A stretch of DNA of 64,000 nucleotides from Flavobacterium enshiense DK69 (lineage in GTDB: Bacteria; Bacteroidota; Bacteroidia; Flavobacteriales; Flavobacteriaceae), in the NCBI RefSeq assembly GCF_000498495.1, contig NZ_AVCS01000009.1, forward strand, positions 459,254 through 523,253, read 5' to 3'. A program made the position numbers and the translations under genes. The notes under the pieces were generated by a model that saw nothing but the letters and a program-made list of their open reading frames with translations, had not been told where the DNA came from and ran no database searches. This document shows, piece after piece, positions 36,002 through 44,885 of this stretch. How positions within the stretch are numbered: the first letter of the stretch is position 1; every line of letters begins with the position of its first letter.

Positions 36002-36412
36002 ATGAAAATACATCAGTTTCAAGTACGTGTCCGTTATGCTGAAACCGACCAGATGGGGGTAGTTTACCACGGAAATTATGCACAATATTTTGAGATGGGA
36101 CGCGTGGAATGGCTCAGAAACCTTGGGGTTTCTTACAAATGGATGGAGGAGAACGGGGTTATGCTTCCGGTGGTTTCGCTTTCGATGAACTACAAAAAAC
36201 CGGCACGTTATGATGACTTGCTGACAGTCAAGACTATCTTTAAAAAACAGACCTCAGTTAAGATAGAATTTGACTACGAAATTTACAACGAAATGGGTGA
36301 GTTATTAACAATTGGAAACTCAGTTTTGGTCTTTGTTGACATGAAAACAGGTCGTCCGGTTTTTCCTCCAAAATACATTACGGAAAGATTAGTGGATTTT
36401 GTGGAAAACTAA
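36002..36412 (+). CDS. YbgC-like acyl-CoA thioesterase (4HBT hot-dog fold)
   Basis: A 136-residue single hot-dog-fold protein. VRYAETDQMGVVYHGNYAQYFE carries the 4HBT catalytic aspartate (Asp16) and the YbgC-type HGNY motif. It hydrolyses acyl-CoA or acyl-ACP thioesters; in proteobacteria it is tied to phospholipid metabolism. It is divergent from dnaA. Just downstream lies a fossil of the yigZ 3' end. Confidence 0.93.
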   Translation: MKIHQFQVRVRYAETDQMGVVYHGNYAQYFEMGRVEWLRNLGVSYKWMEENGVMLPVVSLSMNYKKPARYDDLLTVKTIFKKQTSVKIEFDYEIYNEMGELLTIGNSVLVFVDMKTGRPVFPPKYITERLVDFVEN

Positions 36413-36431
36413 AAAAAAATGAAACCATTTT

Positions 36432-36501
36432 TTATTCTTTTTCAAGAATCTCCACTTCAAACAAATTTGAAAAAATGCCGAAAAAAATTTCGGCATTTTT
36501 T
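36432..36501 (-). pseudogene. Remnant of a yigZ 3' end
   Basis: Read on the minus strand this segment is 23 codons ending in TAA. It translates to KNAEIFFGIFSNLFEVEILE then KE, and 18 of 23 residues match the C-terminus of the intact YigZ encoded 3,213 bp to the right (39645-39714). The nucleotide alignment needs no gap and keeps frame and stop codon. It has no start and no upstream part: the match breaks off just before the stop codon of the membrane gene at 36508. Confidence 0.8.
36471..36501. terminator. Bidirectional terminator inside the yigZ remnant
   Basis: A perfect 13-bp stem (36471-36483 with 36488-36500; AAAAATGCCGAAA/TTTCGGCATTTTT) closes an AAAA loop. It can terminate the thioesterase gene (+) and the membrane gene (-). 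Confidence 0.88.
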
Positions 36502-36507
36502 ATGGGA

Positions 36508-37824
36508 TTAAGCGAAGGTTTGTTCTTTCTTATTTTGATAAAAACTTACTAAAGCAAAAGCAAATACTATTCCTTGTAAAGGCATCATGTACCTTGCGCA
36601 ATTTACGGGCCCTGTTATGAGAATGTGATAAGCCACTAGTAGGATTAAATACCAATACCTAGTGTTGAGTCTGTTTTTGAATACAAACGTCGAAAAATAA
36701 AACCATTTAAGAATATTGAGAAGAAATATCGGTATTAATAAAAGATATATAACGAAATATTTGTTGAAAAATATACTCTTTAAGGGTTTTCTGCCGTTTA
36801 GAGCTTCCAATAATCCCTGATTTCCATCTTCTTTTTTGAAAAAAGTCATCAAGTCGAATCGGCCAGGGTCAAGAGTGCCCCTAATTGCTGTGTAAAAATG
36901 ATAAAAAGAATAACTGATGAAGTTGTCTTTTATTTCTTTCGTGGCTAATGCTTTCAGGTAAATGCTTTGCCCTTTAAAGGTTTCGTCCTTAAGCTTTTTA
37001 CTGTAAACCTGTTTTCGCCATTGTTCTGCTTCGTCGACGGATTGTGTAGAGGATTTAAAATAGTAAAGGTTGTAATTGATTAAGTTGATGTTTTCAATTG
37101 AAGAGAAATGCCTGTATCCGGTTTTCGATTCGTTAAAATTAAGATATAGCTGCAAAATAATAATCGGGACAAACAGCCAAAAACTGAAGATTTTTTTTCG
37201 GAGGAAGTATATCCCAAAAAACAAAAAATTAATATAGATAAATGGGTAAAAGACGGGTTTGGTAAAAGCCAGCAAAACGGTCAGTATCTGGATGTATTTG
37301 AAGTTAGACGTGTTCCAATTTTGGATAAGCAGTAATAACAGAATATTTAAAAACAGCAATATCAGCCAATCTGCCATTATTAATTGAGTGTAAATGAATA
37401 TCGAGGGGGTAAAAAGCAACAGGAATACTATTAATTTTTTAATAGGTATTCCCAGTTTCTTAAATATTTTAAAAAGAATCAGATTGTTCAGAATACCAAA
37501 CAGACTTTGAATAAAAAGAATTACTACGGTTTTTAAATTATAAACGATGGCAAGAAACAGCGGATAAACAAATGGGCGTTTTGTCAATAAAAAACCATCT
37601 GTGTCATTGTCGAAATATTTAAAATCATAAATAATGCGGGCTACTTGCAGGTATTCATATGAATCGCTCAAAAAAAAAGAATCCGAAATCAGTCTGAAAA
37701 TGTAAAAAACGATCAGTAACGAACAGGAAATGAAAAAGATTCTTTTTTCTGCCGTTTCAAATTCTGATAAATTGAAAAAATCAAAAAGTTTTTTTGTTTC
37801 CTGAAGCTTAATTTTTGTGCTCAT
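36508..37824 (-). CDS. Multi-pass membrane protein, probable lipid-linked-sugar glycosyltransferase
   Basis: A 438-residue protein with about ten hydrophobic segments. I start it at the ATG at 37824 (MSTKIKLQ), overlapping the upstream gene by 17 bases; a longer frame to 37959 would lie within that gene. The first loop has [15 protein letters not shown] and [16 protein letters not shown], a layout like GT39/ArnT-type transferases, where an acidic residue after the first helix is catalytic. The last helices end in [19 protein letters not shown]. Coupling to the FAD oxidoreductase suggests surface-glycan work. No decisive signature was found, so the class is an inference. Confidence 0.65.
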   Translation of the reverse strand: MSTKIKLQETKKLFDFFNLSEFETAEKRIFFISCSLLIVFYIFRLISDSFFLSDSYEYLQVARIIYDFKYFDNDTDGFLLTKRPFVYPLFLAIVYNLKTVVILFIQSLFGILNNLILFKIFKKLGIPIKKLIVFLLLFTPSIFIYTQLIMADWLILLFLNILLLLLIQNWNTSNFKYIQILTVLLAFTKPVFYPFIYINFLFFGIYFLRKKIFSFWLFVPIIILQLYLNFNESKTGYRHFSSIENINLINYNLYYFKSSTQSVDEAEQWRKQVYSKKLKDETFKGQSIYLKALATKEIKDNFISYSFYHFYTAIRGTLDPGRFDLMTFFKKEDGNQGLLEALNGRKPLKSIFFNKYFVIYLLLIPIFLLNILKWFYFSTFVFKNRLNTRYWYLILLVAYHILITGPVNCARYMMPLQGIVFAFALVSFYQNKKEQTFA

Positions 37825-39358
37825 GATAGGTTTCTTCGGTGTTGATGGCCCAAATGACGTCTTTTTCAAAAATGTTGTTCTTAATGTTCTCAACGGTTTT
37901 GATGGCAGTGAGCATCGAATGATCCTGATTGTTGTATTTGTGCATACCGTTTCGACCAATTAAGAAAAGGTTTTCAAAGGTATTGGTGAATTCTTTAACG
38001 GTGTCAAATTCAGAATAAGTCCCGAAATAGGCCGGATAGGTTTTAGGGACCTTAATGACCTTGGCGTCTTCAGCGTCTTCTTTTTTATTGATAAATCCTA
38101 AGGCAATCAGTTCGTTTGTGGCCAATTCTGTCAGGTCTTTGTCGGTCATGTTCCAAATTTCGTCTGTTGTGTTGCAGAAATACTCCAAACCAACCCATAT
38201 TTTATTCGGATCGTTTACCATATACGGACTCCAATTGTTGAAAATCTGCAGTCGGCCAACTTTTACATAGCTTTCCTGTATGTAGATCCAATTGTCTTCC
38301 AGCTCAAAATTGATTTTATTGAGTAACAGTCCTACGGTTATGAAATCACGGTATAATAAACCTTCCGAAATGTTTTTTACGTCTTTCGGAATCTGATAAT
38401 CTAATACTTTTATCAGTTCTTTTACAGGCATTGTCGAGATGCAGTAATCCAACGGAATATGTTCTTTTTCGCCGGTAAGTGTGTTTAGGATATCCACACC
38501 GGTTATTTTGTTTTCAGTGGTTCTTATAGAGGTAGCCCTACAATGTTGCTTAAGTATTCCGTTTTGCTGATGTATTTTTTCGGCTACAGTTTCCCACATT
38601 TGACCCGGTCCAAATTTGGGATATAAAAAATACTCAATCAAAGAAGTTTCCGTGTCTTTTTGACTGATGTTGTTTTTCTTGAGATGAAAGGTGTTTTTTA
38701 GGAAATTGACAATCGATTTGGTTATTGACAACCCCTTTATTCTCTGTGCTCCCCATTCGGCACTTATTTTGCTGCACGGAACGCCCCATACTTTTTCGGT
38801 ATAATCCTTGAAAAAAGTTAAGTAAAGTCGTTCTCCAAAACGATTGATGAAAAATTGATCGAGTGTCTCCGGATTTTTTATGGGAAACAAAACGGCCCTG
38901 ATGTAGCTGATCCCGATTAAAAAAGAATTGAATATCCCAAGGTTTTTAAGGGTTTCAAAGTTTAATCGGATGGGATAATCAAAAAAAGTCCTGTTGAAAT
39001 AAATCCTTGATTTTCTTTTACGTATTAAAAGGACTTTATCTTTATCCTCGGGATTTTTTTTATGGTTGACGGATATCGATTTGTTTTGATTCTGATAGGT
39101 GATGGTTAGTTCATTAACTTCAGAATCAATCGGCAGGATGTCTTGCCACCATTCCATGATTTCGTCTGATTTTGAAAAAAAACGATGGCCTCCGATATCT
39201 ATTCTGTTGCCATTATGTTCTTCGGTTCTTGAAATTCCACCCCAAAAAGCACTCATTTCAATTACTATAGGTGTAATGTCTGTATGTTTTAAGAATTCGT
39301 AAGCCGCAGTCAAACCCGCAGGGCCGCCTCCAATGATAAGTGCTGTTTTCTTTTTCAA
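37808..39358 (-). CDS. NAD(P)/FAD-dependent oxidoreductase (UDP-galactopyranose-mutase/PPO-like)
   Basis: A 516-residue flavoprotein. The N-terminal dinucleotide fold is [20 protein letters not shown], followed by [22 protein letters not shown], as in protoporphyrinogen-oxidase/amine-oxidase-like enzymes and glycan-linked homologues of UDP-galactopyranose mutase. The C-terminal FAD motif is [23 protein letters not shown]. In polysaccharide loci such proteins sit next to membrane glycosyltransferases, as here (17-base overlap). The substrate is unknown. The pair lies between two copies of the yigZ 3' end. Confidence 0.88.
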   Translation of the reverse strand: MKKKTALIIGGGPAGLTAAYEFLKHTDITPIVIEMSAFWGGISRTEEHNGNRIDIGGHRFFSKSDEIMEWWQDILPIDSEVNELTITYQNQNKSISVNHKKNPEDKDKVLLIRKRKSRIYFNRTFFDYPIRLNFETLKNLGIFNSFLIGISYIRAVLFPIKNPETLDQFFINRFGERLYLTFFKDYTEKVWGVPCSKISAEWGAQRIKGLSITKSIVNFLKNTFHLKKNNISQKDTETSLIEYFLYPKFGPGQMWETVAEKIHQQNGILKQHCRATSIRTTENKITGVDILNTLTGEKEHIPLDYCISTMPVKELIKVLDYQIPKDVKNISEGLLYRDFITVGLLLNKINFELEDNWIYIQESYVKVGRLQIFNNWSPYMVNDPNKIWVGLEYFCNTTDEIWNMTDKDLTELATNELIALGFINKKEDAEDAKVIKVPKTYPAYFGTYSEFDTVKEFTNTFENLFLIGRNGMHKYNNQDHSMLTAIKTVENIKNNIFEKDVIWAINTEETYHEHKN

Positions 39359-39644
39359 AATTCGGTCAGAAATGGGTAAAATTTATTTATGATTTCAGAA
39401 TAAACATGGTCTAGATGTTTAATAGAAATATTGATTATTGGCATCTAAAAAAGCTGTTTTGTATGAAAAAAAGTTCTTTTGATGCTTATTCCGACAAAAA
39501 AACAATTAAAAAAATTAAAAAGCAATTTTTTTAAGGTTTGTGTTTTTTGATTTGACATCAGATTCGGAATAAAGATTGGTTTTGTGGATGTTTGATAGCA
39601 CTTTTTTTAAGGAGTTTTTTCTTGCATTATATCGCAGCGGAAAA

Positions 39645-40253
39645 TTATTCTTTTTCAACGATATCCACTTCAAACAAATTTGAGAAAATGTCGAAAGTTG
39701 TTTCAGCATTTTTTTTTCGGGTTGAAATCTCAATTTCGCAGCTCATTTCCATTTTCTGTGAAACGATATCGAGATTTTTTTCTTTGATGATGCGCATCAC
39801 CTTGTTCATGTTTTTGTAGTCGAAGCGGATAAGGTAATGGATGTCTATGGTTTTTTCTATTATGGCTGATGTTTCTAATGCCATCTGTGCTGCCGTTTTG
39901 TATGCGGAAATTAATCCGCCAACTCCCAATTTGACTCCGCCAAAATACCGAACTATCACTACAAGTACATTGGTGACTCCAAACGACTGGATTTGTCCGT
40001 AAATTGGCATTCCGGCAGAATTGTTGGGTTCTCCGTCGTCGTTGGCGCGATATTGGATTTTGGTTGTGCCCAATTGGAATGCATAACACCAGTGTCGGGC
40101 CGAATAGTGTTGCTTTTTTAAGTCTTCGATAATGGTTTTGGCCTCTTCTTCGGAACTGATAGGATATGCATATCCGAAAAACTTACTGTTTTTTTCTTTA
40201 TAAAGTACTTCTTCCGAAGCAGTGGCGAGGGTTTTGTACGAATCGGTTTCCAA
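39645..40253 (-). CDS. yigZ: YigZ/IMPACT family protein (UPF0029)
   Basis: A 202-residue protein. The central motif RANDDGEPNNSAGMPIYGQI and the strand-helix VVIVRYFGGVKLGVGGLISAYK define the YigZ/IMPACT family. The C-terminal DUF1949 part ends NAETTFDIFSNLFEVDIVE-KE. I chose the TTG at 40253 (METDSYKTLATAS by initiator Met), where the family's N-terminus begins, 7 bases past the HAD stop codon; a TTG at 40277 is also in frame. The role in bacteria is unclear, perhaps in translation. It is last in a ribD-HAD-yigZ operon. Confidence 0.9.
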   Translation of the reverse strand: METDSYKTLATASEEVLYKEKNSKFFGYAYPISSEEEAKTIIEDLKKQHYSARHWCYAFQLGTTKIQYRANDDGEPNNSAGMPIYGQIQSFGVTNVLVVIVRYFGGVKLGVGGLISAYKTAAQMALETSAIIEKTIDIHYLIRFDYKNMNKVMRIIKEKNLDIVSQKMEMSCEIEISTRKKNAETTFDIFSNLFEVDIVEKE

Positions 40254-40260
40254 TGGGGAT

Positions 40261-40860
40261 TTACCAGGTTTTATCAAACAAATCCACTACGTCTTCTTCG
40301 CCTACCTGAAGATTCCATACATGCATGCCCAGATTGGCAGCCACGTCAGTATGGTGTTTATTGTCGTCTACAAAAAGAGTTTTCTTCGGATTTAAATCGT
40401 GTCGGTTGATGATGTAATTGAAAACTTCCGGATCCGGTTTTCGTAAGCCTATTTCATATGAAAAATATACTTTTTCAAAACACTGATAGAATTCGCGGCA
40501 AAATGTCATGCCTACTTTGTGCTCAAATTTTTCGATATGTGTTTTGTCGGTGTTGCTTAACAGGAATAAGCGGTATTTTTTTGATAAACGTTGTAAAAAC
40601 TCCAAGCGGTATAAGGGAAAGTCCAGTAATATGGCATTCCATGCTTCCCGTATTTCGTCAAGCTCTTTATTTGGGATATAGCGCTGAAACTCGGTAAAAA
40701 ACTGAAATTCATCAATTTTTCCTTTTTCATAACGCTTGTTCAGACTGTCTAAATCTTCATTCCAACATGCTAATCCTATTTTTCGCATATGGTCAAAAGG
40801 GGCTTCCTGACTCAAATTGATAAAGACATTCCCAAAATCAAAAATAATTGTATCGATCAT
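40261..40860 (-). CDS. HAD family hydrolase (YihX-like)
   Basis: A 199-residue HAD phosphatase. Motif I is IIFDFGNVFINL (nucleophile Asp; the FGNV variant of YihX-like phosphatases). Motif II is LLSNTDKTH, motif III the lysine in GLRKPDPEVFNYI and motif IV FVDDNKHHTDVAANLGM. YihX dephosphorylates glucose 1-phosphate. In Bacteroidetes a HAD phosphatase beside ribD could also supply the missing dephosphorylation step of riboflavin synthesis; this is inference from position. The start overlaps the ribD stop by four bases (ATGA). Confidence 0.92.
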   Translation of the reverse strand: MIDTIIFDFGNVFINLSQEAPFDHMRKIGLACWNEDLDSLNKRYEKGKIDEFQFFTEFQRYIPNKELDEIREAWNAILLDFPLYRLEFLQRLSKKYRLFLLSNTDKTHIEKFEHKVGMTFCREFYQCFEKVYFSYEIGLRKPDPEVFNYIINRHDLNPKKTLFVDDNKHHTDVAANLGMHVWNLQVGEEDVVDLFDKTW

Positions 40861-41924
40861 ACATTCCTTAAAATTAAAAGTTCGTCATCCAAAACAGTTT
40901 GTTTTTTGATTAGGTTTCCTGTGAGATATGGAGCCGATATTCCTTTTTTAAAATCCACATTTCCTTTGAAAACCAGGGCTTCATCCCACAGGTTTGCATC
41001 GATAAATGTTTGTAACGTCTGTCTTCCTCCTTCCACGATTACCGATTGGATTTCATGCCTGAAAAGCACGTCAGAAATAGTGGATGCTAAAGAATTATCA
41101 AAGGTACAATTTTCGTAAAAAATATTCTCTGAATTCTTGAAATTTTGAGACTCAGTAATGATAATTGTCTTTGTTTTTTCGTCTTTTACAGAATAATCTT
41201 TCGAAATTTTTCCCGTTCTGTCCAGAACGATTCGAATCGGGTTTTCTCCACTCCAATTTCGCACATCCAGTTTCGGATTGTCATCTAAAACGGTTTGTGT
41301 TCCGACCAGAATGGCTTGTTCCTGACTTCGCCATTTGTGGACTAACTGTCTGGAATACGGATTGGTGATCCAAACGGGTTTTTTTATGTTTTCATTCTGA
41401 TTCTGAATTTGTCTCGAAATTTCGTCCGGTGCAATAAATCCATCAGTCGTTTCTGCCCATTTCAGGATGATATATGGTCTCTTTTTCTGGTGAAAAGTGA
41501 AAAATCGTTTGTTGAGTTCATTGCATTCGTCTTCCAGAATACCGACTTTTACATTTCTTCCTGCTTCAATGAGTTTTTTTATTCCGTTGCCGGCTACTTT
41601 GGCAAAGGGGTCAATGGTACCAATAACCACATTCGGAATTTTATGAGCGATGATCAGATCACAGCACGGAGGTGTTTTTCCAAAATGACTGCATGGTTCA
41701 AGGCTTACATAAATAGTGGCTTTGGATAACAGCGATTTGTCTTTTACTGAATTCACGGCGTAGACTTCGGCATGAGGTTCTCCGGCTTTTCGGTGCCAGC
41801 CTTCCCCAATGATTTTTCCGCCATACACAATCACACTGCCCACCAACGGGTTCGGGTATGTAGTGCCCAAGCCGTTTTTGGCTAATTCGATGCAGCGTTT
41901 TATGTATTTTTCGTCTGTAGTCAT
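40857..41924 (-). CDS. ribD: Riboflavin biosynthesis bifunctional deaminase/reductase RibD
   Basis: A 355-residue enzyme for the second and third steps of riboflavin synthesis. The N-terminal deaminase has its zinc site at His51 and Glu53 (PHAEVYAV) with Cys78 and Cys87 (EPCSHFGKTPPCC). The C-terminal reductase (from PYIILKWAETTDGFIAP) has VEGGRQTLQTFID near the end. It is the first gene of a coupled operon with HAD and yigZ. A minus-strand TATTTTTG at 42011-42018 is a likely -7 box. No FMN riboswitch is recognised in the leader. Confidence 0.96.
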   Translation of the reverse strand: MTTDEKYIKRCIELAKNGLGTTYPNPLVGSVIVYGGKIIGEGWHRKAGEPHAEVYAVNSVKDKSLLSKATIYVSLEPCSHFGKTPPCCDLIIAHKIPNVVIGTIDPFAKVAGNGIKKLIEAGRNVKVGILEDECNELNKRFFTFHQKKRPYIILKWAETTDGFIAPDEISRQIQNQNENIKKPVWITNPYSRQLVHKWRSQEQAILVGTQTVLDDNPKLDVRNWSGENPIRIVLDRTGKISKDYSVKDEKTKTIIITESQNFKNSENIFYENCTFDNSLASTISDVLFRHEIQSVIVEGGRQTLQTFIDANLWDEALVFKGNVDFKKGISAPYLTGNLIKKQTVLDDELLILRNV

Positions 41925-42010
41925 TGTTTTGTCTGAAGTTGTGAGGAATTTCGTCGACTAATTTTAAATATCGCTTTTTTTTCGTGATCGTTTACTGTAT
42001 CTTCACAGTG

Positions 42011-42018
42011 CAAAAATA
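42011..42018 (-). promoter_or_regulatory. Bacteroidetes -7 box for ribD
   Basis: Minus-strand TATTTTTG matches TAnnTTTG, 87 bases upstream of the ribD ATG in the divergent spacer. Confidence 0.45.
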
Positions 42019-42033
42019 AGCTATTTCTTAAGA

Positions 42034-42519
42034 ATGGAAGAAGTCGTAATCAGGGAAATTCAAAGTGCTGATAATGTAACAGTTGCTAAAGTGATTCGGA
42101 CGGTTTTGGAAGAATTCAACGTGCCGAAAGTAGGGACTGCCTATGCCGATCCGCAACTGGATTGTATGTTCGAAACGTATTCCGAACCTAGATCGGCTTA
42201 TTACGTAGTGGAAAAAGATGGCAAGATTATCGGATGTGCCGGAATCGCGCCTTTGGCTAACGACGCTCCAAATGTTTGTGAACTGCAGAAAATGTATTTT
42301 CTTCCCGAAACCCGCGGATTGGGAATAGGAGCCAAGATGATGGAAGTCTGCTTAAACAAAGCTAAAAGTTTCGGTTTTGAACAATGCTATCTGGAAACGA
42401 TGCCTTATATGACTGCCGCTCAGAAGCTTTATTTGAAATCGGGATTTAGTTATCTCGACGCTCCTATGGGTTGCACAGGGCATTCGTCTTGCCCGGTTTG
42501 GATGATTAAACAACTTTAG
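42034..42519 (+). CDS. GNAT family N-acetyltransferase
   Basis: A 161-residue acetyltransferase. YYVVEKDGKIIGCAGIAPL, then CELQKMYFLPETRGLGIGAKMM (with the R/QxxGxG/A acetyl-CoA motif) and YLETMPYMTAAQKLYLKSGF are classical GNAT elements. The end, APMGCTGHSSCPVWMIKQL, resembles small-molecule GNATs of Bacteroidetes. Substrate unknown. It is divergent from ribD and followed after 14 bases by an exported-protein gene. Confidence 0.92.
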   Translation: MEEVVIREIQSADNVTVAKVIRTVLEEFNVPKVGTAYADPQLDCMFETYSEPRSAYYVVEKDGKIIGCAGIAPLANDAPNVCELQKMYFLPETRGLGIGAKMMEVCLNKAKSFGFEQCYLETMPYMTAAQKLYLKSGFSYLDAPMGCTGHSSCPVWMIKQL

Positions 42520-42533
42520 TTAATACTACCACT

Positions 42534-43433
42534 ATGCGCCAAAAAATTGTATTGTTTTTTTCTTTTTTGCTTCTCGTTTCCTTTACAAATAAAGGTGAAG
42601 ACAGCGATTATATTTCTAATTATTACCAGTTGGTATATGAGGCTCAAATAAAATATTTGGAAGGCAAAGATGCTGAAGCTTACAAGTTGTTGAAGCAGGC
42701 AGAAAAGAATTGCCCTTTATTGAATCAGACCACCATAAATGAGATTAAGATTCTTGCTGAATTGTCGGTGAAATTTAATAAAAAAAAGGAGGCATTTCAT
42801 TATATCGAAATACTTATGAAACAATACGGGTTTACATTCGATTATTTTGCCAATGATTCTACTTTTTTACCTTTAAAAAATCGTAAGGAATGGAAGATGT
42901 TAGAGCGAGATTCTGAGAAAATACATAAAGAATATTTAGGTACCGTTAATTTAGAATTGCGACATGAATTGTTCCTAATGAAGCAGGAAGATCAGCGGGT
43001 GAGACAAAAGCCAATTGATTTTGAAGAAATGAAGAGGGTGGATGAGAAAAATGAAAAACGATTTAAAGAAATTGTTAAGCAATACGGTTATCCTACAGAA
43101 AGCGTTATTGGGAAATATAGCCTTCCAAACGAAAAGAGTCTAGATGTAGGAATATTTATTTTTCATTTTAATGATATTGAATACTGGAAACCAATTTTTC
43201 TGGATTTGATACGTAAAGGCAAAGCTCCTGCAGATATTTACGGTAATATAGTTGACAGTCATTGTCGCTCTTCCAATATTTTTGTATACGGTATTTACAG
43301 CAATGTGGACAGTACTGATATTTCCGAGTTTGATAAATTGGATGAGAGAAGAATGGCAGTGGGCTTGCGTCCATGGAAACAGGAGAAAAAACTACATGAA
43401 TTGATTAAGAAAAAATATGGGTATGGGTTCTGA
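42534..43433 (+). CDS. Exported protein with DUF6624-like C-terminal domain
   Basis: A 299-residue protein with a signal peptide (IVLFFSFLLLVSFTNKG). Residues 25-100 look like a TPR-like helical region (YYQLVYEAQIKYLEGKDAEAY). The C-terminal half has VDEKNEKRFKEIVKQYGYP, IFHFNDIEYWKPIFLDLI, NIVDSHC and DERRMAVGLRPW, the pattern of the DUF6624 family, whose function is unknown. The match lacks the more conserved Gln-x-Tyr-Gly segment, so the assignment is tentative. prmC begins 7 bases downstream. Confidence 0.6.
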   Translation: MRQKIVLFFSFLLLVSFTNKGEDSDYISNYYQLVYEAQIKYLEGKDAEAYKLLKQAEKNCPLLNQTTINEIKILAELSVKFNKKKEAFHYIEILMKQYGFTFDYFANDSTFLPLKNRKEWKMLERDSEKIHKEYLGTVNLELRHELFLMKQEDQRVRQKPIDFEEMKRVDEKNEKRFKEIVKQYGYPTESVIGKYSLPNEKSLDVGIFIFHFNDIEYWKPIFLDLIRKGKAPADIYGNIVDSHCRSSNIFVYGIYSNVDSTDISEFDKLDERRMAVGLRPWKQEKKLHELIKKKYGYGF

Positions 43434-43440
43434 TGGTACT

Positions 43441-44298
43441 ATGCTTTTGAAAAACTACAAAATTGACTTTGAAAGGGAACTTTCAGCGCTCTATGATGAA
43501 TATGAAATAGATAGTTTCTTCTATATCCTGTTAGAAGATTTTCATCATATGAAACGCGTGGATCTGGCTTTGAATCCGAATTTTGAATTGAGTCCCGAAA
43601 TGCATCACCAATGGGAAAATGTCGTGTCGCAATTAAAGGAGCATCGTCCAATACAATACATTTTGGGTGAAACCGAATTTTTCGGGCTGCCATTTTATGT
43701 CAACGAGAATACGCTTATTCCCAGACCAGAAACGGAAGAACTGGTCGATTGGATAATTAAAGAAAATTTACAGGTTGAAAAAAACGAAGGTCTAAGGATT
43801 TTGGATATCGGAACAGGAACTGGTTGTATTGCAATATCACTGGCTAAGAATCTTCCGAATGCAAAAGTTTATGCTATCGATGTGTCTGAAAAGGCATTGG
43901 CTACAGCCCAAAGAAATGCGGAAAGAAACCAAGTGGCTATTACTTTTATCCATCAGAGTATTTTGGAAACAGATGATTTACAGCAAAAATATGATATCAT
44001 TGTTTCGAATCCGCCCTACGTCAGAAATCTTGAAAAAGTGGAAATCAAGAAAAACGTTTTGGATTTCGAACCACATTCGGCATTATTCGTAGAAGATAAT
44101 GACGCGTTGGTTTTTTACCGAAAAATTACCGAACTGGCCACGCAGAATTTATCCGAAAACGGACAATTGTACTTCGAAATCAACCAATATCTCGGAAAAG
44201 AAATGGTATGGTTGCTTGAAAAATACAGCTTTAAAAATATCGAACTGCGAAAAGATATTTACGATAATGACAGGATGGTGAGGGGAGTTTTTAGATAG
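43441..44298 (+). CDS. prmC: Peptide chain release factor N5-glutamine methyltransferase
   Basis: A 285-residue methyltransferase that modifies the GGQ glutamine of RF1 and RF2. The N-terminal helical domain contains RPIQYILGETEFFGLPFYVN. The Rossmann core has the SAM motif ILDIGTGTGCIAISLAK, and the catalytic NPPY motif is in IIVSNPPYVRNLE. I chose the ATG at 43441, 7 bases after the preceding stop, since ATGs at 43417 and 43423 would overlap that gene. prfC elsewhere in the window acts in the same termination step. Confidence 0.95.
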   Translation: MLLKNYKIDFERELSALYDEYEIDSFFYILLEDFHHMKRVDLALNPNFELSPEMHHQWENVVSQLKEHRPIQYILGETEFFGLPFYVNENTLIPRPETEELVDWIIKENLQVEKNEGLRILDIGTGTGCIAISLAKNLPNAKVYAIDVSEKALATAQRNAERNQVAITFIHQSILETDDLQQKYDIIVSNPPYVRNLEKVEIKKNVLDFEPHSALFVEDNDALVFYRKITELATQNLSENGQLYFEINQYLGKEMVWLLEKYSFKNIELRKDIYDNDRMVRGVFR

Positions 44299-44299
44299 C

Positions 44300-44352
44300 T
44301 GAAGGCAGAAGGCAGATTGCAGGTATCAGATACCAGAAGGTAGATATCAGAT
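44300..44352. repeat. AGAAGGCAGATT-type degenerate repeat (left flank)
   Basis: GAAGGCAGAAGGCAGATTGC followed by AGGTATCAGATACC (a 13-bp palindrome, GGTATCAGATACC) and TAGATATCAGATAG. A related sequence occurs in opposite orientation at 44825-44884, on the other side of the four-helix-bundle gene. Confidence 0.65.
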
Positions 44353-44399
44353 AGTAAGTGGTGATGATAGATTTTTAAAAACGGAAATTTGTAGAAAAG

Positions 44400-44759
44400 T
44401 TAATTGAATTTTTCGGGATTATTCATCATGTAGTTTAAAAGCCTTCCAACCTCGAGACTTTTGGATGTGAAATTGTCAAACGTTTCGGTATTTATGTAGT
44501 TGCAGGCTAAAGCGTATTCTAACCAAACCTGAGTTTCTGTATTTTCAGCATCACTGTCTGTGAGCTTCGAAATAAAATGATTAAGATATCTTCTTTTTCG
44601 AGTGGCTTCAGCAATATTTGCAGAAACACTTCGGGAGGAACGCCTGATTTGATCCGTTAATGAATATTTTTCTTCAGAAGGGAATGATTTTGCTATTTCA
44701 AAAATAGACATTACTAATTCAAACGACTTTTTATAGGCTAATAAATCCTGGAATCTCAT
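44400..44759 (-). CDS. Four-helix bundle protein (S23/IVS-type)
   Basis: A 119-residue protein of the four-helix bundle family named after proteins encoded in 23S rRNA intervening sequences. MRFQDLLAYKKSFELVMSIF, SLTDQIRRSSRSVSANIAEA and VGRLLNYMMNNPEKFN are the family's key segments. Homologues are scattered through Bacteroidetes genomes, often in spacers, and their function is unknown. The gene is isolated and flanked by related repeats in inverted orientation. Confidence 0.92.
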   Translation of the reverse strand: MRFQDLLAYKKSFELVMSIFEIAKSFPSEEKYSLTDQIRRSSRSVSANIAEATRKRRYLNHFISKLTDSDAENTETQVWLEYALACNYINTETFDNFTSKSLEVGRLLNYMMNNPEKFN

Positions 44760-44824
44760 AGTGGCGTATAATCAACGGTTATTCTAATCTTTATAAACTA
44801 AACGGTTTTCCTTTTCCGGTCCTC

Positions 44825-44884
44825 TGAAATCTGCCTTCTTCAATCTTTAGTCTTTAATCTGCAACCTGCCTTCTGCAATCTGAA
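44825..44884. repeat. AGAAGGCAGATT-type degenerate repeat (right flank, inverted)
   Basis: CTGAAATCTGCCTTCTTCAA, TCTTTAGTCTTTAATCTGC and AACCTGCCTTCTGCAATCTG. On the minus strand this reads CAGATTGCAGAAGGCAGGTT and resembles the left-flank repeat at 44300-44352. Confidence 0.65.
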
Positions 44885-44885
44885 A

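Noticed and set aside
37825..37959. Longer N-terminus for the membrane glycosyltransferase-like protein
   Set aside because: It would lie wholly within the FAD oxidoreductase gene and is basic and non-membrane; the ATG at 37824 gives the usual short overlap.
39359..39644. The spacer beside yigZ as the site of a small gene (a 23-codon Lys-rich frame near 39462)
   Set aside because: The frame is very short, of simple composition, and has no promoter or conservation evidence; the spacer more likely holds the FAD-oxidoreductase promoter.
41925..42033. FMN riboswitch before ribD
   Set aside because: The 109-base spacer is too short and lacks the conserved RFN-element blocks.
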